Below, in pieces: positions 1 to 6,235 of a stretch of DNA of 22,727 nucleotides. The notes beneath the pieces were generated by a model that saw only the letters and a program-made list of their open reading frames with translations, had not been told where the DNA came from and made no database searches. Location: positions 1 to 22,727 of the IMG/VR virus record IMGVR_UViG_3300042446_001086; one strand, 5' to 3'. The stretch is from a virus. Positions within the stretch are counted from its first letter, which is position 1. Every line of letters begins with the position of its first letter. Position numbers and translations under genes: made by a program.

Positions 1-175
1 TAACATTTTCTTAAAGAAAGAAATGCAGGTATTTAGACCGTTTATAAAAACGTTTAATGCTAAAGATGCTGATCTGATGTTTGGACCGTTAGTCAATCTT
101 AGCGAAATTGCAGAAAAGCGCATTAAACGCAAATCAATACAATTAGTACGTTCAGTTAAGAATAACCGTAGCTAA
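1..175 (+). CDS. C-terminal fragment of an unknown plus-strand protein
   Basis: This is an open frame entering from the left edge. The visible 57 residues run from NIFLKKEMQVF to VRSVKNNRS and end at TAA 173-175. It is the only plausible plus-strand gene in the window. Its 3' end overlaps the end of the minus-strand mini-DnaE gene by 20 nt, so two transcription units converge here with no obvious hairpin terminator. The fragment is lysine/arginine-rich near its end and shows no motif I recognise. The composition is protein-like and there are no internal stops, but the family cannot be named. It could be a chance open frame, although a convergent neighbour is common at module boundaries. Confidence 0.5.
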   Translation, partial: NIFLKKEMQVFRPFIKTFNAKDADLMFGPLVNLSEIAEKRIKRKSIQLVRSVKNNRS

Positions 176-734
176 TTTTTTCACATAGCATGTTCATATG
201 GATTACTACTAATGCTGCATAGCTATGGGCGTGACTTTTCTTAAAGAAATATTCATCCCCGGCGGGTTTCTGCCAAACTTCTTTCTTCACGGTCTGCCAA
301 TCTTGCCCAATTAGATATCGTTTGGCAGGACGAATCACTGCTAACACCGCAGCCAATTCTTCTATACTTGTCGGTTTCATTTGTTTCAATATTGACCCAT
401 GTCCGTTTACATGAAACAAATTGTTGGTAAAGTCGTCTTCTAACAATAGATCCCATAGTGGCTCCGTATTAAGCAATCTAACTAGATGTTCTTCGCTTTG
501 TATATCTTTATACACATTGACATTTAAGAAATCTATTTTAAGATACCCTCGTGTCTCAGCTTCTTTATAATCAATACTAGCAGTATCAGTTAATGGATTG
601 TACGGGATAGAATGACAATATACACCAGTATTGTGCTTTTTAAAAGTTCCATTATCTTTAATTGATGCAGGAACATGCTTGATAATATCGAGCACTCGTG
701 TCCTGTCAGCAAAGTCAATATCAATATCCGTCAT
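156..734 (-). CDS. Miniature DnaE-like (family C DNA polymerase palm) protein
   Basis: I start this protein at ATG 734 (192 aa). It overlaps the end of the kinase gene by 14 nt and has a weak GAG upstream; an in-frame start at 770 would only add a His/Thr-rich tail translated from the kinase gene. The sequence follows the order of conserved blocks in the bacterial Pol III alpha palm. These are DIDIDF (residues 3-8, matching E. coli D401 and D403 in FDVDF), KHNTGV (33-38, matching KHAGGV), and LKIDFL (65-70, matching VKFDFLGL with catalytic D555). They are followed by LFHVNGHGSILKQMKP (106-121, matching VFQLESRGMKDLIKRLQP), LAAVLAVIRPA (127-137) and KSHAHSYA (166-173, matching KSHAAAYA). All three catalytic aspartates seem present. 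The PHP domain, most of the fingers, the clamp-binding and the tau-binding regions are absent, since DnaE is normally about 1100 aa. Homology is well supported; polymerase activity is only inferred and may have been lost. Confidence 0.8.
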   Translation of the reverse strand: MTDIDIDFADRTRVLDIIKHVPASIKDNGTFKKHNTGVYCHSIPYNPLTDTASIDYKEAETRGYLKIDFLNVNVYKDIQSEEHLVRLLNTEPLWDLLLEDDFTNNLFHVNGHGSILKQMKPTSIEELAAVLAVIRPAKRYLIGQDWQTVKKEVWQKPAGDEYFFKKSHAHSYAALVVIHMNMLCEKISYGYS

Positions 735-1518
735 TTCTAATCTCGTCGTATGATGGTGCGTAGTTACCACGGTGTTGAACTGTGATACCTGCGGCTATGT
801 TAGCAAACAGTATAGCTTTTTCTATGTCTTTTGTAAAGAGATATTGGGCAGTTAATGCAGCTAAAAATGTATCGCCACATCCACATACATCCATAACTTC
901 TACTTGTTTGGTGGGATATGTCCTATCTTCATTTCCGATCATTTTGAGTAGGGCACCGTCTCCGCCTAAGGTTATAATTAAATTTTGAGGAATTGAATAT
1001 CTATTTTTGTATTCATGCTCATTTATTTTAACAAAGACATTCGGTGCACCAAATCTCGATAGGTCCCGTTTTTTAGTATCAATGAACACCGGACATTTTA
1101 CATTTCGATTAATATGTTCAATATGCTCATAGGTTAGAAACCCTTTATCATAATCTGAAACAACAATGGCGTCATAAGTTTCTAATGGATTGGGCGTTTT
1201 GCCTGACCACTGAGCAACACTGTCCTCGTCGTCTACTCTTAATAAATGTTGACCTGAACGTTTATCTATAAATCTAGTTTTAGTAATAAGAGTGTCGTTA
1301 TGTATGAAGTCTGCTTCAATGTTTAAATTTACTAAATTTTGATACACGTTTGCACTCATGCCAGGCAACGAAAATGTTTCTATAATTTTAACAACAGGGA
1401 CAGGAGCCTCGGGGCTCAGTCTATCTACTGTACCTATGTTATAGATATCAGTACAACTATCACCTATTAGTAATACGTTGTATGATGTTGGTTGTTGAGT
1501 AGTTGCTGACTCTGTCAT
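721..1518 (-). CDS. HldE-type PfkB-family sugar kinase (heptose 7-phosphate kinase-like)
   Basis: A 265-aa ribokinase/PfkB-family kinase most like the N-terminal half of HldE (RfaE), which phosphorylates D-glycero-D-manno-heptose 7-phosphate at C1. The N-terminal nucleotide-fold strand is VLLIGDSCTDIY (15-26), followed by the HldE-like RLSPEAPVPVVK (33-44). TKTRFID (79-85) and HLLRVDDED (91-99) match the substrate-lid region. IVVSDYDKGFL (118-128) and FIDTKKRD (145-152) match core blocks, and VCGCGDTFLA (211-220) is the anion-hole motif with D216 as catalytic base (usually GAGD). It is shorter than typical HldE kinase domains (about 315 aa). It overlaps the nucleotidyltransferase gene by 59 nt, with AGG about 10 nt before the ATG. 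Together the two genes form a split HldE. The exact sugar is inferred. Confidence 0.85.
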   Translation of the reverse strand: MTESATTQQPTSYNVLLIGDSCTDIYNIGTVDRLSPEAPVPVVKIIETFSLPGMSANVYQNLVNLNIEADFIHNDTLITKTRFIDKRSGQHLLRVDDEDSVAQWSGKTPNPLETYDAIVVSDYDKGFLTYEHIEHINRNVKCPVFIDTKKRDLSRFGAPNVFVKINEHEYKNRYSIPQNLIITLGGDGALLKMIGNEDRTYPTKQVEVMDVCGCGDTFLAALTAQYLFTKDIEKAILFANIAAGITVQHRGNYAPSYDEIRNDGY

Positions 1519-1861
1519 AATAAATTACCTGTTTACAATATTGTTCTGCTGTGGATTTCTTGTCGTGTTTCCAGTCGCTGCCTTTTACGTAGACATCGGG
1601 TTCCCATCCTTTCATTATTTCTATAAGCTCTTCTTTGGTGTCAAAAAACATAACACCGTCGACAGCTTTTAGATTTTCTAAATGAAACTTACGATCCTCT
1701 TGATTGTTAACAGGGCGATCCTCTCCCTTTAATTCTTTCACTCTTCTATCAGTATCAATGGCTACTAACAATCGGTCTCCTTTGCTTTTAGCAAAATTTA
1801 ATAATTCGATATGTCCACGATGTAGAATATCGAATGTTCCGTTAACCATCACATGAATCAT
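1460..1861 (-). CDS. HldE-type cytidylyltransferase-family nucleotidyltransferase (HxGH)
   Basis: A 133-aa protein of the HxGH nucleotidyltransferase superfamily, resembling the C-terminal half of HldE (RfaE domain II), which makes ADP-heptose from heptose 1-phosphate and ATP. The N-terminus has MVNGTFDILHRGH (5-17), with the nucleotide-binding HRGH at 14-17. The middle has LKGEDRPVNNQEDR, as in RfaE2 proteins (usually GxxRPV.....R). DVYVKGSDW resembles the sugar-phosphate-site block of the family, and YSTTNIIQRI near the end is the ISSTxI-type motif that contacts nucleotide phosphates. It shares an ATGA junction with the cupin gene upstream and overlaps the kinase downstream. A TagD-like glycerol-phosphate transferase is the main alternative; the PfkB kinase next door favours the heptose reading. 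Confidence 0.85.
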   Translation of the reverse strand: MIHVMVNGTFDILHRGHIELLNFAKSKGDRLLVAIDTDRRVKELKGEDRPVNNQEDRKFHLENLKAVDGVMFFDTKEELIEIMKGWEPDVYVKGSDWKHDKKSTAEQYCKQVIYYDRVSNYSTTNIIQRITNR

Positions 1862-2217
1862 TTCTGACTATCGCCCGGCAACACACGATAGTTGTCTTCA
1901 ACACTATCAGGTGTACTAACTTCTAAGATAGTACCTGCTTCTAAACAAATAACTTGATGTGGAACTAATGGCTCATTATGATGAATCATTCCTTCAGTTG
2001 CTTCGTATTCGAATACTTGTGCATTACTTGTTTGGATATACTTAATAAGAAACTTACCACTCATGATGCGCCAAGTTTCTCTCTTATGAGAGTGAAAGTG
2101 CATACTAAACTTTGCGCCTTCGTTGAAGTGCATTAACTTGCTACAGTAGTCGTTATTAGACACCCAAATCTCTTCTGAGCCCCACCCTTTTTCAACGCTG
2201 CCTTGCAATCTTGTCAT
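1858..2217 (-). CDS. Single-domain cupin, sugar-phosphate isomerase-like
   Basis: A 119-aa cupin. Motif 1 fits the classical G-x5-HxH-x4-E-x6-G pattern exactly: G34, H40, H42, E47 and G54 within AKFSMHFHSHKRETWRIMSG. The second motif contributes H87 in LVPHQVICLE. These residues normally bind a divalent metal. The start KGWGSEEIWVSNNDYCSKLM recalls the cupin domain of mannose-6-phosphate isomerase/mannose-1-phosphate guanylyltransferase proteins. The gene directly precedes, with ATGA coupling, the nucleotidyltransferase and kinase that make up a split HldE. An epimerase or isomerase step on the same sugar pool is therefore a reasonable inference, but the substrate is unknown. Confidence 0.75.
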   Translation of the reverse strand: MTRLQGSVEKGWGSEEIWVSNNDYCSKLMHFNEGAKFSMHFHSHKRETWRIMSGKFLIKYIQTSNAQVFEYEATEGMIHHNEPLVPHQVICLEAGTILEVSTPDSVEDNYRVLPGDSQK

Positions 2218-2393
2218 TTAGGCAACTCCGAAAATCTTGCAAGGAATGCTTCTACATAGCAACTGTATTGCTGTTTAACAAATGCTTCTTCTTCATATTC
2301 TACCCATGTCATATTATTATCCTCAATTATGTTTGTTACACGAAATTTTTTTTCATTACCTGCCCACCAAAGGCTTCCTATTGTTGGTTTCAT
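2214..2393 (-). CDS. Small conserved-type protein, 59 aa
   Basis: A short gene encoding 59 residues, beginning MKPTIGSLWWAGNEKKF and ending LARFSELPK. Its ATG (2393) overlaps the stop of the 127-aa gene upstream in an ATGA junction, and its TGA overlaps the ATG of the cupin gene in the same way. It fills a 170-nt space that would otherwise be empty in a genome with almost no intergenic DNA. The composition is protein-like, with two Trp in the N-terminal strand, a run of acidic residues in the middle (WVEYEEEAF) and an aromatic C-terminal helix. No function is recognised. Confidence 0.75.
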   Translation of the reverse strand: MKPTIGSLWWAGNEKKFRVTNIIEDNNMTWVEYEEEAFVKQQYSCYVEAFLARFSELPK

Positions 2394-2773
2394 AATTCTC
2401 CACTTTCTGCTAGTTTTAGCATTAGGCTATATTGTTCATACGCTTTACGTACTGCCGGATACTTGTTGCGTAGATATTTTTCTTCGTCTTTTTGTTCCAT
2501 GATCATTTCAAACATTTGATAATGTCCTTGCTTTTTCATGTTGTTAAACACTTGTTGTTCAAAATCTGCTATACGTTCTAATTCGCTTTCTGCAAGTTCT
2601 ACAGTATACAAAGGTTCAGATAAGTTTACAATTTCTTGTTGCACCATGTTAAAATCTGTAGGATCTCTAAAATAATTCAAGTTAACCTTATGATACCGAT
2701 GTGCCCGTTTGTTTGTATCAAGCACACGAATGCGGTGATCATTACAAAAATTTTTTATATTTTCTGAACTCAT
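2390..2773 (-). CDS. Hypothetical protein, 127 aa, helical
   Basis: A soluble, charged 127-aa protein, MSSENIKNFCNDHR through LKLAESGEL. The second half is strongly helical and acidic (SELERIADFEQQVF, FEMIMEQKDEEKYLRNKYPAVRKAYEQYSL compatible with a coiled coil). There is no signal peptide or membrane segment. It is ATGA-coupled on both sides, to the small paralogue at 2770-2982 upstream and to the 59-aa gene downstream. I do not recognise a named family. Confidence 0.7.
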   Translation of the reverse strand: MSSENIKNFCNDHRIRVLDTNKRAHRYHKVNLNYFRDPTDFNMVQQEIVNLSEPLYTVELAESELERIADFEQQVFNNMKKQGHYQMFEMIMEQKDEEKYLRNKYPAVRKAYEQYSLMLKLAESGEL

Positions 2774-2982
2774 TTTGTTAGTTTGTCGCCAAATTTAAGC
2801 ATAGCAATAAGTGCTATTTTACTATCATTTATCTGAAGTTTCCAGACCCGCTCTTCCATCTTGGCCGTCCACGCTTCTCCACCTATCTTATTGTGGATAT
2901 AGTATTTTTGTGGACCTATGTAATCTTTACACCATTCAATGATTGGATTTAGTCCACTCGGGTGTACTTTTAGTTCAATCAT
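2770..2982 (-). CDS. Small WC-motif paralogue E (70 aa), lacks terminal LRW
   Basis: Last member of a tandem array of small paralogues. I place the start at ATG 2982, which overlaps the previous stop (ATGA); the ATG at 2988 lies within the previous gene's Trp-Ile codons. It keeps the family's IIEWCKDYIG (WC followed by a basic helix and Gly) and the GGEAW...VWKLQI strand block, but its C-terminus (MLKFGDKLTK) no longer carries the FxLRW ending of its neighbours. This array copy is therefore the most diverged of the five. Function unknown. Confidence 0.7.
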   Translation of the reverse strand: MIELKVHPSGLNPIIEWCKDYIGPQKYYIHNKIGGEAWTAKMEERVWKLQINDSKIALIAMLKFGDKLTK

Positions 2983-3251
2983 ATCCATCTTAGTATAAAT
3001 GTAGTAGCGTCTTTAGGATCTTCAAAGATAAAATCTCTGCCATTGCGCTCATAAGATTGTTTGCAATTATCTTCTAACCAATATGTTATATCAATAGCAT
3101 GATTATTATCAGTTAGTCTGCTGATCATGACACGAGTCCATCCAATTCCTTTTAGCATATCCCAAAGCACTTCTCGATCAATATCGTTGGCAATTTCTTT
3201 TGCCAGTCGATCATTCATTTGTTGTTCTAGAACCTGTGTTGCAGTTTTCAT
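2979..3251 (-). CDS. Small FxLRW paralogue D (90 aa)
   Basis: Start ATG 3251 overlaps the previous stop as ATGA and follows GAGG at 5-nt spacing; a GTG six bases upstream is less likely. The N-terminal half (TATQVLEQQMNDRLAKEIANDI) is a charged helix not seen in its neighbours. The C-terminal half has the family pattern: ITYWLEDN, then RDFIFEDPKDATTFILRWI at the very end. It looks like the short paralogue domain fused to a new N-terminal helix. Its terminal LRW codons (CTA AGA TGG) provide the ribosome-binding site for the next gene. Function unknown. Confidence 0.75.
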   Translation of the reverse strand: MKTATQVLEQQMNDRLAKEIANDIDREVLWDMLKGIGWTRVMISRLTDNNHAIDITYWLEDNCKQSYERNGRDFIFEDPKDATTFILRWI

Positions 3252-3481
3252 GCCCACCTCAATAAAAATATAGTTAGGTGCTTGGGGTCTTTAAAGACAT
3301 ATGTAGTATTTCCAAACATACTGTGCATAACCCAAATCTTACCAGCCATGCCCTCCCATGTCTTGGGAGTATCATAAGACCACCCGCCCAATCCAATATG
3401 ATTGTGACACCACTGTTCCATTTCTAGATGTTGATGATAACGATCCTTACCAAATGTAATCCAACTTGCTGTATTACTCAT
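3248..3481 (-). CDS. Small WC/FxLRW paralogue C (77 aa)
   Basis: Start ATG 3481 forms ATGA with the preceding stop and has GAGATGGG upstream. The protein shows the full family pattern: MEQWCHNHIGLGGW (WC, amphipathic helix, Gly, Trp), GKIWVMHSMF, then TYVFKDPKHLTIFLLRWA at the C-terminus. There are no catalytic-looking clusters, and the alternating aromatic strands suggest a compact alpha/beta fold. It is the clearest representative of the family in the array. Function unknown. Confidence 0.75.
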   Translation of the reverse strand: MSNTASWITFGKDRYHQHLEMEQWCHNHIGLGGWSYDTPKTWEGMAGKIWVMHSMFGNTTYVFKDPKHLTIFLLRWA

Positions 3482-3759
3482 ACCCATCTCAATATAAACA
3501 ATAACATATCTTTTTCATTAGCAAAACAAAATCTATATTTGTCTGTCATGCCGCGGCCACCCCAAAACATTGACCATAGCCCGCCACGATTATCAATTGG
3601 ATTCCATCGAGTACCAAATTGGTTTTTGCACCAATGGCTAGCTGACCTGTGTTTGTCAGAATCTAATAATACTTCGTAATCTAATTGACGTAATTCAACA
3701 GTTAATTTTTTCACATGCCCCATACAATCATACAGTTCCTTGGCGTGTTTTATTAACAT
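3478..3759 (-). CDS. Small WC/FxLRW paralogue B (93 aa)
   Basis: The open frame extends to 3897, but that part lies entirely inside the upstream paralogue in another frame. ATG 3759 sits in the same place relative to the upstream LRW codons as the starts of the other copies, with GGAG just before it, giving 93 aa and a 32-nt overlap. ATG 3723 (81 aa) is the alternative. Family features are ASHWCKNQFGTRW (WC, helix, Gly), GGLWSMFWGG, and YRFCFANEKDMLLFILRWV at the end. An extra N-terminal helix (LIKHAKELYDCMGHVKKL) precedes the domain. Function unknown. Confidence 0.65.
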   Translation of the reverse strand: MLIKHAKELYDCMGHVKKLTVELRQLDYEVLLDSDKHRSASHWCKNQFGTRWNPIDNRGGLWSMFWGGRGMTDKYRFCFANEKDMLLFILRWV

Positions 3760-4012
3760 CACTCCATCGAAGAGAAAAGAAAGTTGCATCTTTGCCCTCC
3801 TTAAAAACAAATAATGCACTTCCTGTTTCAGCAGCAGCTCCAAACATTCCTTTAGGAAAGTTTCCTCGAGTATACCACTTAGGAGCGTTCCTAGCATTAT
3901 CTAACTGAGAAGACCACAATGCTTCTCCGCCGAGGTTTACTCGGCACCACTTAATCATTTCGGAGTGTTTTTCAGGTGCTAGCTCTTTAAATTTAATTTC
4001 TGTTTTAGACAT
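3728..4012 (-). CDS. Small WC/FxLRW paralogue A (94 aa) with C-terminal extension
   Basis: Start ATG 4012 overlaps the end of the beta-ketoacyl synthase gene by 8 nt; the TTG at 4018 is less likely. The domain reads EMIKWCRVNLGGEALW ... SALFVFKEGKDATFFSLRW, matching its downstream neighbours. Where they stop one residue after RW, this copy continues with SDVNKTRQGTV. The in-frame stop at that position has apparently been lost while the next gene's ATG stayed, which explains the larger overlap with paralogue B. It is the first paralogue after the lipid cassette. Function unknown. Confidence 0.75.
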   Translation of the reverse strand: MSKTEIKFKELAPEKHSEMIKWCRVNLGGEALWSSQLDNARNAPKWYTRGNFPKGMFGAAAETGSALFVFKEGKDATFFSLRWSDVNKTRQGTV

Positions 4013-5204
4013 CAGCAATTAATGCCTTTACAATTTCATATTTTGTTAATGCCATCACAACATTAGTTCCACCGAATGCAAAGCTATTATTCAAACATAC
4101 ATCCTGAGGGTAATCAATTACAGAAGTAGGTAGGTTAGTACCCTCAGGGATTTCCGGGTCTGGATTAACAAAGTTCCAGTTGGGAATAATTTTATTGCTA
4201 TTGAGCACTCCTAAACAAGCAATTAATTCCATTGCACCTGAGCATCCTAATAGGTGTCCATGAATAGCTTTGGTTGAACTGATAGGCACGCCTGATCCGA
4301 AAACTTTTTGTATGCTACCTAATTCTACTAGGTCACCTACAGGAGTTCCAGTTCCGTGAGCATTAATATATGTAACGCGGGCGGGATCTATTCCTTTGAT
4401 TGCAGACTTAATTGCAGCTACCTGTGCATCTTCACACGGCTTTGTTATTGTTTCACTGCCGCATGAAATACCGTAACCAATAATCTCTGCGTAGATCTTT
4501 GCGCCTCGGGCCAATGCTCGATTTAAGTTTTCTAAAATATAAATTACACTGCCTTCACCTAGTACAATTCCGTCACGGTCTGCAGAGAACGGAGCACTTT
4601 TAGTCCCTAAGGCTCTCATTGCTCTCCATTGTTCGACTAGCAAGGGGCTTAAACAATATTCAGTACCTCCAGCTGCCATAACATCTACTTCGCCGTGTTT
4701 AATTGCCTTGTATGCTTCACCGATAGACACACTGCTCGAAGAACATGCAGCAGAATGGGTGAATACAGGCCCGCTAATATTTTCTTTTAATGCTACAAAA
4801 CTTGCAGCGCCATTACCTGTTGCCGCAATTAAACTTGTAGGACGTACTCGATTTTTTTCTTGGAATTCTAAAATAGATTTGTTAAGTTCGTACGAAGCTC
4901 CTGCGCCTGACCCTATATAAAGACCGTCTACGCTAGTCCCCGAATCTTCTTTTGCTTTTGAATATGCTAACATTGCGGCGCGGCCAAACATATCAGTTAC
5001 TGACAAATCATATCTATCAAAATGTCTATCGATATCAAATCTTACTGAATCTGTGACTGTTTCTTTTGCAGGTGCTGCCGGAGAGTTGAGCAGCGTTGAG
5101 TGGGCAATTCCAGACTGCCCTGCATACATTGCGTTGACTACTTTTTCATAGGTATCTCCTAATGGAGTAACACATCCAATACCTGTAATAACAACTCTAT
5201 TCAT
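4005..5204 (-). CDS. fabF: Beta-ketoacyl-ACP synthase II-like condensing enzyme (FabF family)
   Basis: A 399-aa thiolase-fold condensing enzyme that would extend an acyl chain by decarboxylative condensation with malonyl-ACP. The start MNRVVITGIGCVTPLG is typical of FabF. The catalytic triad is intact: nucleophile Cys154 in HSAACSSSS, His283 in NAHGTGTPVGD and His317 in KAIHGHLLGCSGA, with Lys312 nearby. DRDGIVLGEGS (209-219) and NNSFAFGGTN (372-381, usually SFGFGGTN) are further family signatures. Length is close to the usual 410 aa. Its ATG overlaps the desaturase stop (AAAAAATGAATA), the same junction as between ACP and desaturase, so the three are probably made together. A complete KAS is unusual in a T4-like phage. 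Whether it acts like KAS I or KAS II cannot be told. Confidence 0.93.
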   Translation of the reverse strand: MNRVVITGIGCVTPLGDTYEKVVNAMYAGQSGIAHSTLLNSPAAPAKETVTDSVRFDIDRHFDRYDLSVTDMFGRAAMLAYSKAKEDSGTSVDGLYIGSGAGASYELNKSILEFQEKNRVRPTSLIAATGNGAASFVALKENISGPVFTHSAACSSSSVSIGEAYKAIKHGEVDVMAAGGTEYCLSPLLVEQWRAMRALGTKSAPFSADRDGIVLGEGSVIYILENLNRALARGAKIYAEIIGYGISCGSETITKPCEDAQVAAIKSAIKGIDPARVTYINAHGTGTPVGDLVELGSIQKVFGSGVPISSTKAIHGHLLGCSGAMELIACLGVLNSNKIIPNWNFVNPDPEIPEGTNLPTSVIDYPQDVCLNNSFAFGGTNVVMALTKYEIVKALIADV

Positions 5205-5959
5205 TTTTTAATAACCTTAATAAATTGTGCAGCATAATCAATTTCCCACCAGCGTTCTCTCTGGTTCCATTTTCTGGGATGAGCATGGTGATTATTATGC
5301 CACTCTCCGATCAACAAAGCCACATAACTGTTAGAGCTATCGTCTTTTGTTTTGTGATTTTTGTAAGTAGTTACTCCATCAGAATGACATACTGTGTTGA
5401 TAAATCCCATGGCAAAAAACGAGCCCACTACTCCGACATTGAAGCATAATAACAGTATAGGATCAATTAGAAGTAATATCAAGAGAAATGTATTAATAAC
5501 TAAAATATAATAATTGTGAGTAAATTTAATCCAGGGATCTCGCAAATCTTTAACGGCATCCCACATGCTGAGATTATCAAGATTCCATCTGAAGAATATA
5601 ACTCTTCTAAAACCTAAATATTTGTGTGCATGTGGATCTTTTTCTGTATCAGTATGTGCATGGTGTGACCTGTGAATAACAGCATACCCTGCAGGGCTTC
5701 CCATACAAACTAAACAAGAACTTAGGCATAAAAACGCATGCCAAAACTTATTAACTGAGTAACTTTTATGAGAAAAATATCTGTGTAACCCTGCATGGTG
5801 AGAAACAAATAATAAAAAACTATAAAATCCTAAGATGTATAATGCATACCACCACTCCCAAAAATAAATTAAGAGAGGAATAGATCCAAATATACTTACT
5901 AGGTTCGTAATTAATATTTGCCTGGCGTGGGCAGGGTCGCCCTGAAATGTTATATTCAT
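5201..5959 (-). CDS. Membrane fatty acid desaturase (three-histidine-box, delta-9 type)
   Basis: A 252-aa integral-membrane di-iron desaturase. Its histidine boxes are HRYFSH (59-64), HRSHH (96-100) and, inside GEWHNNHHAHP, HNNHH (221-225); INTVCH (187-192) supplies the further conserved ligand. Hydrophobic segments lie at about 16-52, 74-90, 150-172 and 174-190, placing the catalytic face in the cytoplasm. The layout matches bacterial and cyanobacterial DesC or acyl-CoA delta-9 desaturases, but it is slightly short. It would introduce a cis double bond into a fatty acyl chain with O2 and an electron donor supplied by the host. ATGA coupling to ACP upstream and to the KAS downstream suggests acyl-ACP or newly made lipid as substrate. 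Regiospecificity is not provable here. Confidence 0.93.
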   Translation of the reverse strand: MNITFQGDPAHARQILITNLVSIFGSIPLLIYFWEWWYALYILGFYSFLLFVSHHAGLHRYFSHKSYSVNKFWHAFLCLSSCLVCMGSPAGYAVIHRSHHAHTDTEKDPHAHKYLGFRRVIFFRWNLDNLSMWDAVKDLRDPWIKFTHNYYILVINTFLLILLLIDPILLLCFNVGVVGSFFAMGFINTVCHSDGVTTYKNHKTKDDSSNSYVALLIGEWHNNHHAHPRKWNQRERWWEIDYAAQFIKVIKK

Positions 5960-6219
5960 TTTTTACTGTTTACTGTTTTAAGTAAATTATCAATAATTTC
6001 TGCTAAGGTGGAAGGTTGCCCCATATCGCTGTTGTTGATTCTAATATCTAACGCATCTTCAACGTCGAAGATTAATTCGATAATCGCCATTGAATCTACT
6101 TTAGGATTAATATCTTGTAAATCTTTAAGCGGTGCATCTTCTGGAAAATTATCAATATCCAAGTCGTAATTTTCTTTGCTTATTTTAAGTAGTACTGCTT
6201 TAACTTCTGCTCGTTCCAT
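5956..6219 (-). CDS. acpP: Acyl carrier protein
   Basis: An 87-aa acidic four-helix carrier. Ser43 in VDSMAIIELIFDVEDALDI (41-59) is the expected 4'-phosphopantetheine site (DSM instead of the common DSL), followed by the recognition helix. The N-terminal helix (ERAEVKAVLLKISKEN) and C-terminal TLAEIIDNLLKTV complete the fold. The start is well defined, with AAAGGA seven bases before ATG 6219. It is the first gene of a coupled ACP-desaturase-KAS set. No phosphopantetheinyl transferase is in the window, so the host enzyme would have to activate it. Confidence 0.9.
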   Translation of the reverse strand: MERAEVKAVLLKISKENYDLDIDNFPEDAPLKDLQDINPKVDSMAIIELIFDVEDALDIRINNSDMGQPSTLAEIIDNLLKTVNSKK

Positions 6220-6235
6220 TTTATTTTCCTTTATA

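Noticed and set aside
735-770. Longer start for the DnaE-like protein, adding 12 residues
   Set aside because: The extra MVTTHHHTTRLE lies within the kinase's last codons, before the conserved MTDIDIDF start.
3760-3897. Longer start for paralogue B, giving 139 aa
   Set aside because: The added part is the second frame of paralogue A's conserved domain and has no family resemblance.
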